Assembly (NCBI GenBank): GCA_023213395.1
Contig: CM041465.1
Coordinates: 219,673,741-219,737,740 of the forward strand
DNA: 64,000 nt
Origin: Cycas panzhihuaensis
Lineage: Eukaryota > Cycadophyta
Direction of reading: 5' to 3'
Shown here: positions 34,061 through 44,348 of the stretch, piece by piece
How the letters are laid out: the number at the start of each line of letters is the position of its first letter
How positions within the stretch are numbered: the first letter of the stretch is position 1
Position numbers and translations under genes: made by a program
Notes under the pieces: model-generated
Seen by the model: the letters and a program-made list of their open reading frames with translations, nothing else
Database searches by the model: none
What the model was told of the DNA's origin: nothing

Positions 34061-34099
34061 ACACATACCATTTCTGGAATGGAATGGTATGGTATGTGT
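34061..34099. repeat. Inverted repeat upstream of the host gene
   Basis: ACACATACCAT (34061-34071) and its exact complement ATGGTATGTGT (34089-34099) flank a 17-base loop, at the switch from AT-rich to balanced sequence. Confidence 0.6.
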
Positions 34100-34144
34100 G
34101 CCGTAGGCCGCCGCGAATTTTTGTCGCGTCCGTTGCACACTCAC

Positions 34145-34151
34145 AACCCTA
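34145..34151 (+). promoter_or_regulatory. Telo-box-like motif AACCCTA
   Basis: Seven of eight bases of the plant telo-box (AAACCCTA), which is common in promoters of ribosome-biogenesis and translation genes. It lies about 680 bp before the start codon. Suggestive only. Confidence 0.35.
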
Positions 34152-34650
34152 GTTCTTTTGCCCGGAGTACTGCTGGTACTACCGTTATTCAAATTCCAGT
34201 TAGGTTCGAAGCATATTGAAGACCACATATCTTGCCTTTGGGAGAAGAAGGCGAGTCTCATATTCTGCAGCGCATAAAATGCCAGTATCACATTGGGGAG
34301 AAATGATTGATTTTGATTGAATGGATCATCGCATGGCTTTCAACTATCGTCAGGTCTAAAGTTATTCAGAGATTGATATGTGTGGGTCTGTATACATATT
34401 TCCCTCTATCTCGATTATCATATGTTGCCGTAGCTGCCTTTTCTTTCTAAGTGATCGTCTACGTGGCTGTTGAAGATCCATTAGCTTGACAGCTTGGCCG
34501 GATCGAAGATATGTGAGAGGCATATTATGTCCGAAACCATGCAGAGATTTGGCAGTGAGGGAGGAGAAGGGTTGATCGGTCAGCAAACGTTCGCATAATG
34601 AAAATATGCATATTAGTCTGAATAGCTGTTGATTGCTGTAATCAAAGGTC

Positions 34651-34671
34651 ATGGCTGCAAGCAACGAATAG
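34651..34671 (+). other. Possible short upstream ORF
   Basis: ATG followed by five sense codons and TAG (M-A-A-S-N-E), just before the proposed 5'-UTR splice donor. It would lie in the leader if transcription starts upstream. Confidence 0.3.
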
Positions 34672-34689
34672 GGATTCAAGGAGGCCAAG

Positions 34690-34818
34690 GTATTTCCTTT
34701 CCCGCTCTCAAATGTTTTCCTTCCTTTTGGATCGATCGTGCCTGTGATGTTTACACCGGGTTTGTGGCGGACTTTAAACGGCGTTGGTGTTGTTTCATTG
34801 TTGTCTCTTCTGTCGCAG
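34690..34818 (+). other. Candidate 5'-UTR intron (129 bp)
   Basis: Donor CCAAG/GTATTT at 34690 and acceptor TCTTCTGTCGCAG at 34818, preceded by a pyrimidine-rich tract. The proposed start codon follows six bases after the acceptor. Not proven without RNA. Confidence 0.45.
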
Positions 34819-34824
34819 GTAGTA

Positions 34825-35130
34825 ATGGGGCGAATTCCACCTACGAAAGGCAAGAAAATCCAAAAGAGACTTCCAATGGCTCTTCCTAGGAAAAAGAAGA
34901 AGAATAAGATGGGGAAGAAAGGAATCGGTCTTCCTCATCTTCCTATCAGCCTTCAGAGAGAGCTCGGTACCATTCATCAACAGAAGGACGAGGACGAGGA
35001 CGAGGATGGAGACAGACTTTCTGGGGATGATTACGAGTACGAGGAGGGCTTGGCTGAAGAGGAAACTAAGAAGAATAGAAGATACGATCAAGTCGATAGG
35101 CTCGAGTACGAGCTTCCTTCAGATTTTGAG
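34825..35130 (+). CDS. UTP14: UTP14-like U3 snoRNP protein, first coding exon
   Basis: A 102-codon exon ending exactly in phase at a consensus donor (GAG/GTGAGA, 35131). The N-terminus is strongly basic (ALPRKKKKNKMGKKG), then GLPHLPISLQREL. An acidic run (DEDEDEDGD) is followed by YEYEEGLAEEETKKNRRYD and YELPSDFE. This order matches the N-terminus of plant UTP14 proteins as I recall the family. UTP14 is a nucleolar component of the SSU processome that helps release U3 snoRNA during 18S rRNA maturation. No stop or frameshift is seen and codon use is not transposon-like. No second exon was found, so the remainder must lie past the window or be lost. Start chosen at 34825; alternatives are 34876 and 34912. 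The gene assignment comes from motif memory. Confidence 0.72.
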
Positions 35131-35984
35131 GTGAGATTATCCTGTGTGTATTTATATTTGTTGTAATTATTATTTTTTAAATGTCGTATATAGGCAATAT
35201 TCGTATGAAAGAAAGAAAAAACAGAATAAAAAGGAAATTGTAATCAATAGTTTGTCGAGCTTTCTGTATCAGTGAGGCCTCTGATCGGTGCCGGGTTTAA
35301 ACCCACCATCGGCTTTGGGGCCTATGGTTTTGGGATGATATCATGAGGATTGAACTCGTGACCGTTGGTTGGGAAACCCTCCAACACCCCCCCCCCCCCG
35401 GGATAAAGGGACGGAACTCCTCTGTCATCGCATTGCAGTCACCGTGTAAAAACCCACTTTCTAGAAATGGGGCTGGTATGTTCTGTTGTATCCACAACTC
35501 AGCTGGGTGCAACCATTTATGCTCTTGATTTTGTTCACCTGTGGCAAAACTTAAGGGGTGGCTCTTCGAGCACTTATTTTACCCCTCCGCCTGATTGCAG
35601 GCCTATGGGTGATATATATTATTTTACACCTCTTTACAGGAATTATTGGTTAATGCCCAATGTCTTGATTGCGATCATCTTCAGAACTCCATAAAAACAA
35701 CGTATTTCTTTGACAGGAACCTCTGTTATTTGGTTGGTCTTATAGGTGATCCATAGTGAACCATCACATGAATGGTTTTAGGTAGAATTGGTCTGCCTTA
35801 GAAAATAAATTTCATTATTTTGGCACTCTCTATCTCATGTGGTACAATCATGTTACATTTAAATAGTAGCGAATGTCCATTAGAACTTACTAACTAACAG
35901 GATGCTAGTTAACGTACCTACCTCCTAATTAATTCACCTACCTTAATAAAGCTAAGACCAAGATTGACATTTTTCTAATACTTT
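35131..35984 (+). other. Beginning of the first coding-region intron
   Basis: Starts GTGAGATTATCC. It contains a C14 tract (about 35386-35399) and, on the minus strand, CACGAGTTCAATCCTC (near 35345-35365), which resembles a pol III B box. No partner A box or tail was found, so a SINE is not called. No coding exon was recognised. Confidence 0.5.
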
Positions 35985-36310
35985 CCATTAATGTTTACAT
36001 CATTTATATTAACACCAATATGATTTTTGAATTTTTCAAATTTACTATGAGTAGGTAATTTGCTGAAGATGTCTGTTCATTATTTTTTTGATGATTGTAT
36101 ATCAACTTGATTTCTTTATTATGGATCTACTCTTTGATGAAGTGATGCTATACCTCATTATGTTTGATATGAGTGTGGAACACTAGATCCTTGGCTATCT
36201 TTAGTGTTCTTTGATTGTCACAGTACAACTTTATAGCATCCTCATGATGAAGACCTATATCTCCAAGAATTTGTCTTAACTAGATAGTTTCATAAACTAG
36301 ACTTGTACTC
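35960..36310 (-). pseudogene. C-terminal RNase H fragment of a copia element
   Basis: On the minus strand: LRQILGDIGLHHEDAIKLYC, DNQRTLKIAKDLVFHTHIKH and a tail EIKLIY...SSANYL where copia elements have 'gqlADilTKpL'. The DNQ and H.R/K.KHI blocks are typical of the copia RNase H end. Stops are present and no other pol domain is nearby, so this is a short remnant inside the presumed intron. Confidence 0.75.
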
Positions 36311-36346
36311 TACTTTAGTCGAGAATGCTAGAAATAGTGTTTAATA

Positions 36347-36664
36347 TGTTAGAAGTAATGTAAGCATTGTCTAGTGGTCTAATATTAAATAGGGTAGTAT
36401 TAATGTTAAAAAATGGTAAAAGTGTTAGCATTAAGGGGTCACCCTTAATCATATTAGGAATATTATAGTAAGTCATCAAGGCATGTGCACAATGGTGGTT
36501 AATAATGGTCACACCATATAATTGGTCAAGTTAGAGGTCATTATGGATTATAAATATGTATTCATATCTATTACAAAACAGTGAAGTAGTTCATATTCAA
36601 TATGCTTATTTTTGAATTTGAATGCAATGATTTCGTGTGTATGATGATACCTGCCATTCTGACA
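36347..36664 (+). repeat. LTR with adjacent PBS, otherwise empty
   Basis: TGTTAGAAGTAATG to CATTCTGACA (318 bp), with a TATA-like ATTATAAATATG near 36545. It is followed at once by TGGTATCATAG (36665-36675), a near match to the initiator tRNA-Met PBS. Only about 45 bp of possible interior remain before the solo LTR at 36720. No partner LTR was found. Confidence 0.55.
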
Positions 36665-36719
36665 TGGTATCATAGTAGGTTAATTGAAGTTCTCACAAGA
36701 TGTCAAATTAAGTCAATGT

Positions 36720-37336
36720 TGTTGAGAAAACCAGGTTCTAAATAACCAAATTTGCCACCAAGATCTATTCTATTTTGCAATAAGAACAAGATTTGAAACT
36801 GTAATCAAATGCAAGTACATAAACCAGAGATTATTCAACTTATACATAAGAAAAGCATAAGCATTACCAAGTACATCAGATTTAACGTGGTAAAACCCTA
36901 GCAAAGTGCTAGAGAAACATCCACACAGGAAAGGTATCAATCTTTATTGATCAAGAATGGAAATCTGTACAATAGATGCTACAGAGTTCTTACATCAACA
37001 ACTAAAGCCTCTCACCAAAAAAAATTACCCAATTTGGGTTACATAAAAGTGTCATAAGAAGGTACAAAATCTTAACTGTCAGATCTATAAGGCCTTTTAG
37101 ATGAATGACCTTGATTCTCTTTTCGATTTGATTGGTTTTGAACCCTAAAATTTTGCTTCGGGAGCTACTGCCCCTGAACCCCCATTTGCAGGGGGGGTTT
37201 GGCACCGCCCACACCCTTCGCCCAAGGGGGACTACTACCCCCCTTGGATCTCTCTGAGGAAAGTTGGTGGAAAAAACTGCGCCGAAAATAAGTCAAAATA
37301 TTAGCCTCCTTATACATTATTATCACATACCCAACA
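36720..37336 (-). repeat. Solo LTR, same family as 472-1128
   Basis: On the minus strand it begins TGTTGGGTATGTGATAATAA and ends TCTCAACA (617 bp). The flanking 5-mers AATGT (36715-36719) and GATGT (37337-37341) match at 4 of 5 sites. No PBS, gag or PPT adjoins it, so it is the product of LTR-LTR recombination. It shares ordered blocks with the LTR at 472-1128, including the GC-run cluster (37170-37260). Confidence 0.8.
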
Positions 37337-38001
37337 GATGTGACTAGAGCAATCCTTGTAGTTTACGGAGAAGACTAGGGTATCGTAATGTGCAAGTGTA
37401 TCACCTTGTCGTAGACTAAGATAGTTGAAGATTTTTTGGGCGCCAAGGTTGATGTAGATATTGAGACTATTTTTGAGCACAAGAGTAAGACGAAGAAGGT
37501 AGTCTCCATAGGCCAACTGATCGAGGATTAGACAACAAGAGAAAGAGCAACCCTAGATATTAATGTTAGGCGACTCTTCAGATGTGTAATCACTCTAAGG
37601 AGTCAATCTAGAGATGTTAGAGAAAGAATGCATAGCATAGAGGGCTTGCTCATCAAATCCAACCTTGTCAATACTTGCGTGGAGGAGAAGGCGAAGTGCT
37701 CAATCACGATTCTATGAACGCAGTCGTCCATTCATTAATCTTTTCATGAGTGATACCAATGGAGTCACCTGTAGATTGTGATACCTGTGCCCAAGGAATG
37801 ACTGAGAATAAGTGTAGGTTGTAGCAAACGACTTTAATATTGTAATTGACTGTATTATCAAGTTCCTTGCGCCACATAATACAATGACTCATTTGTCTAG
37901 CGTGCAGATGCCTTGTGCGTGGTGGAGATCATCCCCACAGGCTGCGTGAAGAGAGAGCGGGAGAAAGCCTTCATCTTAAACCTCGAGAGGGATTGATCAT
38001 G
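37337..38001. other. Unrecognised, possibly the 5' part of the chimeric pseudogene
   Basis: GC content rises here relative to neighbouring introns. A plus-strand frame with few stops (KSKTKKVVSIGQLIED, RRLFRCVITLRSQSRDVRER) precedes the trihelix segment but matches nothing I know. No promoter or splice signal can be supported. Confidence 0.4.
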
Positions 38002-38775
38002 CGATGTCAATTTCAGTACGAGGAGACTTTGAAGCTTATCCATCTGAGGATGGAACTCAAGCCAAGATTTGCCAAGAGCCGACAAAAGTCTGAGCTCTAG
38101 GACGAAATAACAGAGTCGTTGCAGAGGGAGAGTATCTCCTTTGACACACAACAATACAGAGACAAGTGGAAGAAATTGACGGCAGGTTACACAGAAGTTT
38201 GCAATGGGCTTAGAGACAGAGAAGATAATTTAGTTTTTTACGAGCTTAATCCTTTGCTCTTTGATAAGGCTCTCAGAAAGGAGAGAAACAAACATAGAGA
38301 AATTTTGTCGAAGGAGGCTATTGCCATGACTACGAATGTGAATAAACCCATGACAATTAATAGAGATTCAGACACCAAGGAGAATTTCCTGATGGAGGAC
38401 AAGATTGGGTCTACCAGGAAGAAGCTCTGCCTCTTTAAGGAGTAATCGACTCTATTGGAGGAGAGCTTTAGGGAGCACGCCCCCTTGAATCCAAAATAGA
38501 AGAATGCACTGGCCAAGCGGCTAAATCTACGTCCCCGCCAAGTGAAAGTTTGGTTTTAGAATAGAAGGGCATGGACAAAGCTGAAGCAGACGTAAGTGGA
38601 CTATTAGCTTCTCAAATGCTACTGTGAGAACCTGACGGAGGATAGCGAGAGACTTTAGAAGGAATTGTAGGAGCTGAGAGTGTTGAAGACATCTCCCCAT
38701 GGATTATTGGCCACGATCTATTTATGCCATTGCTTGCCATGACCATCACCCCTTCTACGAACACATTGCCATGTC
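38002..38775 (+). pseudogene. Chimeric trihelix / HD-Zip II transcription-factor pseudogene
   Basis: One frame runs through two DNA-binding domains. 38002-38300 resembles a trihelix (GT-factor) domain: YEETLKLIHLRMELKPRF, DEITESLQRESISFDTQQYR, DKWKKLTAGYTEVCNGLRDR; the first core Trp appears as Cys. 38407-38698 is a homeodomain plus leucine zipper of HD-Zip class II: GSTRKKLCLFKE, LLEESFREHAPLNPK, ALAKRLNLRPRQVKVWF, NRRAWTKLKQT, ENLTEDSERL. About nine stops interrupt it, several where Gln is expected (e.g. VWF-stop-NRR). No introns are present although HD-Zip II genes normally have them near the homeodomain. It is a retrocopy or transposon-captured fusion. HD-Zip identity is very strong, trihelix good. 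Confidence 0.85.
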
Positions 38776-39587
38776 AGACAACAATAGAAATCTTACGTTC
38801 TTCAAGCCCTAAATTTCTCAGTTTGCACAATAGTCTACTACTTGCTGATGTGTCCTGCTTATTCTTCTTGCTGATGGATTGTTAATGTTGTTGAGGGCAC
38901 GTTTGATTTTGAATGTATAGGGACTTTTGGTTATCATCAACCTTGACGCAAGGAGCCTCTTAAATTTTTTGGTTTGTGGTAGGGATTTATATGAGAAGCA
39001 TCTATTCATAGATCCACGAGAGAGAAATATAGGATCGACACATTCCGTTAACACACCTATATTCAGATGGAGGAGAAGGGATTTGAGAGGTTGAGAACAA
39101 GCAAATACATAAAATGGTGTCATACATAGAAGTTACAAAGGATGGATGGTTCAAGAGATTAGGATGTAATACTCTTTTGTAGCACCCAGTTCACAAAGAA
39201 AGATGCCATAGTCATGGCACACATGCAAAGTGAAACCTTGGATGCCATCATTTGTTTGAAGACCACCTATTTGGGAAATCGAGCTTTCGAAGATTCTTGA
39301 TCACTCACATCATGGAGATTTTTTCTGTTCTTTTGCAACAAGGTTTCTTCTTTTTTTTTTTTCTGACCACAGGTCTTTGTGACGTGATTGCAGATGTGTG
39401 ATGTTCAACTCGTTGCTTGGTTAGTGAGATAAAGAGGGTGAATGTTTAACATTACCATAAAATATTTTACAAAGGAGTTGCTGTTCAGAAGCAAGAAAGC
39501 AAATCAAGATTGTAATTGTAAAGGACAAAAAGACACAAGATAAGATTTCATGATTGATATTTGCTCCTATTAGAATTATTTCTCATC
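38776..39587. other. No gene recognised
   Basis: Weakly open frames on both strands, none matching a family. A T14 tract lies near 39348-39362. May contain the left end of the Gag-like element whose ORF begins at 39588. Confidence 0.4.
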
Positions 39588-40194
39588 ATGGGTATATTTT
39601 TGCTTATTGAAGAAAATTATTCAAAATGGTCAGACAATATGAAATCTTGGTTTATTACCTTTGGTTGGTTGGACATTATTTTTGAAGTTGGTTGGACATT
39701 ATTTTTGAAGGTTGCTTGTGCACTTAGATGGATTCACTGTACCTTGTAGACAGACACATATCATTATGTTTGTGATATGGTTGAAGAACCAATTTGCAAG
39801 TCATGCAAAACATGGAATATTCTAAAGGAGAAGTTTGATCCAAAACTGAATGACCAACATATAGGTAATGTAGAAGCTGAAACTAATGCAAGTAAGGATA
39901 AAGAAAGTATTGATGATGAATGTTGTATTGAAGATGATGAAAAGGAATATCAACACGATGAAGAAACTATTTCTAAATGTGCATATGCCAAATGCATTAT
40001 TGATGAGTATGTTGAATATATAATGAAATCATTAGTGTTTGTAATGAAGTATCTCAAGGTATCAAAGATTCATCATTCATTTCTAGTCCTGTTACTTCAA
40101 AAGAAATCAAAAGTGAATTTGATGACCCTATTACAGAAAAGGAAATTGCAGATGTGTTTGATAAGCCTAATCATTCAGAATTTGAAAGTGAAGC
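39588..40194 (+). pseudogene. Gag-like ORF of a host Gag-only element, left part
   Basis: Begins MGIFLLIEENYSKWSDNMKS, matching the start of copia-type Gag ('NY..W...m...L'). KTWNILKEKFDPKLNDQHI follows, the 'aWd.L...y' block. The remainder is acidic (DECCIEDDEKEYQHDEE) with no zinc knuckle. A 24-bp direct duplication (GTTGGTTGGACATTATTTTT repeated at about 39667-39715) disturbs the middle, and stops and one frameshift are present. The frame continues directly at 55592 after the inserted element, so the two pieces were one ORF before insertion. Confidence 0.65.
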
Positions 40195-40532
40195 TATTAA
40201 ATTATTTAGTAGAGATCATCCAATATCAAGAATATTGAAGCAAACATCATGAACATAATGGAAATAACATTAACTCATAATCAGAATGTTTACATTATAA
40301 TGATAACTCCACAATAATCTCTATCTTGACTCAATGTACTTTATCTCACTCACTTATTTATACACCACAAGTGAGAATATGTAGGATGAGGTGTGGGGTG
40401 AGTGGGACCCACCAACCTCTAACACAGCCAATGATTTATCACCTATTAATTGATCAATAAACTATAGGCCACCTGCTTGCACAAATGTGCATCACAATAA
40501 TATTCTTATATTTGATTCTCTAAAGTCTAACA
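40195..40532 (-). repeat. 3' LTR of the Gag-only element
   Basis: On the minus strand TGTTAGACTTTAGAGAATC to CTAAATAATTTAATA (the terminal CA has become TA). Pairs with 55245-55586. Confidence 0.88.
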
Positions 40533-40620
40533 CCTCCCCTTAATGCACATTTGGGGTTCTTTTGAATTTACAGTGTCTTGTTCTTGGAATTGTCTTAAAG
40601 ATAATGTCTTTAGTTTGATT

Positions 40621-40697
40621 TTCAGCTTCATCCTTGCAATGGTGAATTCTTCAGCTTCATCCTTGCAATGGTGAATTCTTCAGCTTCATCCTTTCAT
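40621..40697. repeat. 29-bp repeat, about 2.6 copies
   Basis: TTCAGCTTCATCCTTGCAAT plus GGTGAATTC repeated twice exactly and once partially, in the 3' UTR of the Gag-only element. Confidence 0.9.
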
Positions 40698-40744
40698 TCA
40701 GGTGTGCAACACTGAATTCTTTATCATACAAAAGGTAGTGTAAA

Positions 40745-41579
40745 TCATAGTTGGTCCAACTTGAGTTTGATGTCGATCATGTAAGCAATCTTGTAGGCAA
40801 AAGCATTTGAAAATTCAAAGTTTATATCAAGCATGTCTTCAACCATTGTTTCAATCACAACCTGTTTGTCTTCATTTTCTTCAACATATGAATAATCAAC
40901 ATCAAGATTTGAAGATAAGACATTAAAAGAAGAATCAACGTCACTTGAAGCATCTGAGAAATGAGCATTAACATCCTGTATGAATTCTTCTTCTTGACTA
41001 GCATATCCAACAATGAGTTCTTCAGCTTTTGGAGCAGAGTCTTCATCAACTTGTAAATTCTTCTTAATGTTTGAACAATTCAAATTTGAACCAATACTCA
41101 AACTAGGAACATTGGTTGAACTTGAATCAACAAATAAAAATGAATCACTAGACTTATCTTCAACAATACAATTAGATTCAAATTCACTTTCCTTTAGAAT
41201 AACAGGAACATCTAGAAAAACTTTGATTGCTTGATCACAATCATTAGTAGTCGGTTCATCAATCTCATTATGCTTAGTAATCTTATCAATAATCTTCTTA
41301 GATTCATCAATGCATTCAATTGCAATCTCTTTATATTTATCAGTTGTTTCATCAATATCCATAATTTCTTCATCGATATCTTGACATACCTTTTTATCAG
41401 CATCAATAGTATTTTCTTCATAATTTTTACTTGTATCACAATCATCAATAATTTTGTTTGCTTTTTCAACAACCCCTTATACCTCTTCAGGAGTCTTTTC
41501 ATACACATCCTTCAAAAGGTTTCAAGCTTCTTTAGCAGTACTAGTATGATGAATTGCAGGAATGAAAAAATAATAGGAA
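40745..41579 (-). pseudogene. Gag-like ORF of the Gag-only element, C-terminal part
   Basis: In element sense this continues the segment at 49299-49042, split by the copia at 41585-49036. It opens with SYYFFIPAIHHTSTAKEA (the 'TAKEAW' block ending the copia capsid signature) and NLLKDVYEKTPEEV. A 205-codon uninterrupted acidic tail follows (MDIDETTDKYKEIAIECIDE ... IDIKLKLDQL), rich in Asp, Glu and Ser, ending at the stop at 40745. Two stops occur before the tail (a Trp and a Gln or Glu position). There is no CCHC knuckle or protease. Function of the acidic tail is unknown. Confidence 0.72.
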
Positions 41580-41584
41580 GCAAG

Positions 41585-42124
41585 TGTTAAACCTCATGGT
41601 TTACCTTATGTTTATAATGTTAAGCTAATGTATTTTCTATTCTTGTATTATGTGTGCACTTTTGCACTTTTGTACTTTAGGTGTAACTTTATCACTTAAG
41701 TGATAAAGTACACACCCACTTTATGTCTAGTGACATAACGTTGTACTTAAGCGTCAAATGACCCCCTTGCACTTTTGCTCACATGAGCTCCCAATGGACA
41801 CTTGTCCTACATGCAAGCATGCATTGCATGATTGACACTTGTCAATCATGCAATAGCCTTTGGTCTCTCATCTTCTTCTATTTAAAGAGGCCTCTTTTCA
41901 TTGTTGCTCATCTGGAGAGGAGGAGCTCATTGTTATTCTGTCAGTTTGCTAATCAAGCTGAAGCATTCTTTGGTGGTTGGACTAATTCCAACCCTCCATT
42001 TCTGGTATCTTGATCTTGCTCCTATTTCTCTTTGTGTTCTTTATGTTTTATGCTTCATGCATTTGTGATATTGTGCTTTTACTTATGATCTTGCGACTAA
42101 TGTGGCTTAATGCCCATTTTCACA
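41585..42124 (+). repeat. 5' LTR of copia A
   Basis: TGTTAAACCTCATGGTTTAC to CCATTTTCACA. Contains a perfect 24-bp palindrome at 41686-41709 (half-site ACTTTATCACTT). Confidence 0.95.
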
Positions 42125-42141
42125 TTTGGTATCAGAGCTGA

Positions 42142-44348
42142 AAGGTTTCTGAACTTAGTTTGTTTAAGCACTGTTAGTTTATTATATCTGTCTTCTGTTC
42201 TTGAAATCATGCCTTTGGACTATCCTCCGTCCTGCACTTGAAGAAGCCATTTACGTACTGTCCAAAGCGGTGCATAAAGGACCTGCATGCAAGGTCCATT
42301 CAACCTGCAGTTCACTCACCGATCGGCAAGAAGAACCAAGCCAGTCGGCACCACGGCCCGATGAGCGGCCTAGTTAGCGGTCGCCCAATCGATTCAGCTG
42401 ATCAAGACTGTCCACCAACTCGGCCTTGCCCATTTAAGAACCCGGCATTGCCGGCTCGGCTCCGACCAACTTAGCATGTCAGCTTAGCGGTGCCAACTCA
42501 AGATTGTCCAACTCACCGTGCAAGTCAAGACATTCTTGAGTCAAGACACTGAAATCTCTCTCACCTAGCGGTGCCAACTCAAGATCGCTCATTTCAAGCA
42601 CACGAAGACTCTCTCGCTAAGCGAACTTTGCCCGGTCAAGAATTGCCAACTCGGAAGTCGTCTAATCATCGCACAAACGCCATCGCCCTCTCACTGCCAG
42701 CTGTCACTACCCTCTCAACAGGCCCAATCAGCATTCTTTGAGTCATCATCACTGCCGGTCAAGCATCGCCAACTCGGCGAGTGCCACATCATCACAAAGG
42801 GTCAAGCACTGCCAACTCAGCAGAGTGCCACATCATCACAGTGCCCAGTCAAGCACTGCCAACTCATCAGAGTGCCACATCATCAGAGTGCCCAATCAAG
42901 CACTGCCAACTCAGCAGAGTGCCACATCATCACAAAGGCCCACAAGCACGCCAACTCATCATACCGCCGGGCAAGCGCCAACTCGCCAGCAACCTCAGCC
43001 TCGCCAACTCAAAGAGTTCGGCAACAGTCGGCCGCCTAGACAAAGGTCACTTAGTCATCGCCCGGTCGGCGATGCCGGCTCGGCATTGAAAAATCAACCT
43101 CTTGATAGCATATTTTTCAACAATATGCTCATGTGAATCAATTTTTTAAGGCTTTAAGAGAATTTTTTTTTTTTTCTCAAGGGGGGGAGTCTTAAAAGAC
43201 TTTAAGTTTTATAGCTGGGCCTACTTGAAGATTTTTTTAATGACATTGGCGGTCTTGATTACCTTAAGAAATCTGCTTTCTTTTAGTGAGATTTAATCTC
43301 ACTTATAATGTCTTTTTAAGTGGTTCTTAAAAGTACTTTTTTGTACTTCTTGTTTTAAGCTCTTTTAGCACACTTTCATGCTATTAAAGCATCATTGAGC
43401 TTAATTAATGTAATCAAAAGGCATATCTACATTGTAAAGGTGAAGAAAATTACCACCTAACTTCATTTTTTGGCACCTTGCATGGTGACCTTGGCCTTCT
43501 TAAGTTCAAAAAGGGGAAGGCTCATTGTGAAACTTAATAAAATCACAATTTTCTTGTTGGATTGTTGAGACATTTTAAGTCTCAACAAACAACTGGAGTT
43601 CGTGTTGGCTTTGGAGCATTTCTTGAGTACACCTTTCTTGTGGCTTCATCACTTTATCAGATCTTGAAGGTTAAAAGGAACCCTCTTTTGTTCTTTTTAT
43701 CAAAGGTTCCTTACATCATTTTCTTTTAAGTACTCAAAGTACTTTATCATTGTACTCAAGCATACATAGCACCTCACTTGGATCATAAAGCACTTAAAAT
43801 CTTTTTTTGTGCTCATTCTCTCATTGCTTCTTAAGAAGCATTCTTTGTAAGCCAAAAGGCATAAAAATCCACGTAAGAAGATATTAAAAATTCACTTAGA
43901 CTTGTTTAAAAGTGAATTTAAAATCTGTTGGAGAGGCTTGAAAAAGGTTCAAACCTTGCCTTTAAATTAACCTTGAGCTTGGTGCATTCCCTAGGGGACC
44001 CCAACCGACCGTACGGTGAGTGCACGACAATTAAGGTTGTTTGAGGGAAAGGAGGTTCGAAAAGGGTGTTATTGGGTACATGAATCCTGTGGAAAGCATG
44101 GTACGTCCATGTAGATCAACCCTACGCTTTGTCCTAGATTTAACTTGGTCAACATTTGGATCTTCTCTATAAGATCAAGTTGGACCAACTCTATAGCCTA
44201 GTCCTCCACCCCTCATCATTCCATTCAGTTGTTGGGTCTTCTAGTAAGATCGGGAATTTGTTGGTCTTGTTAGAAGGTGGAACTTAAGCGACGAAAGCTT
44301 TGAGTTTCCAAGTTATCTGCTAGCTTCAAGTGTTAATCAAGTGGAAAG
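42142..44348 (+). other. Long leader of copia A with GC-rich tandem repeats
   Basis: Between PBS and gag. 42230-43085 is distinctly GC-rich. 42735-42965 holds about five imperfect repeats of 43-47 bp built on GTCAAGCACTGCCAACTCAG followed by AGTGCCACATCATCA. Open frames here are by-products of the repeats. The remainder (43090-44348) is AT-rich without coding signal. Leaders of this size are unusual for copia. Confidence 0.6.

Noticed and set aside
35240-35400. SINE suggested by a B-box-like CACGAGTTCAATCCTC on the minus strand
   Set aside because: No A box, tail or target duplication could be found, and the adjacent C14 tract is not a SINE tail.
39890-39990. Acidic stretch (DDECCIEDDEKEY) as a second UTP14 exon
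   Set aside because: It belongs to the Gag-like ORF beginning with EENYSKWSDNMKS and lacks splice signals in phase.
41013-41590. Plus-strand open frames opposite the acidic Gag tail
   Set aside because: Shadow frames of the antisense Gag-like ORF, whose composition keeps the opposite strand open.
42238-43136. Ser/His/Pro-rich open frames in the copia A leader
   Set aside because: They derive from the GC-rich tandem repeats and overlap in several frames; no family resemblance.
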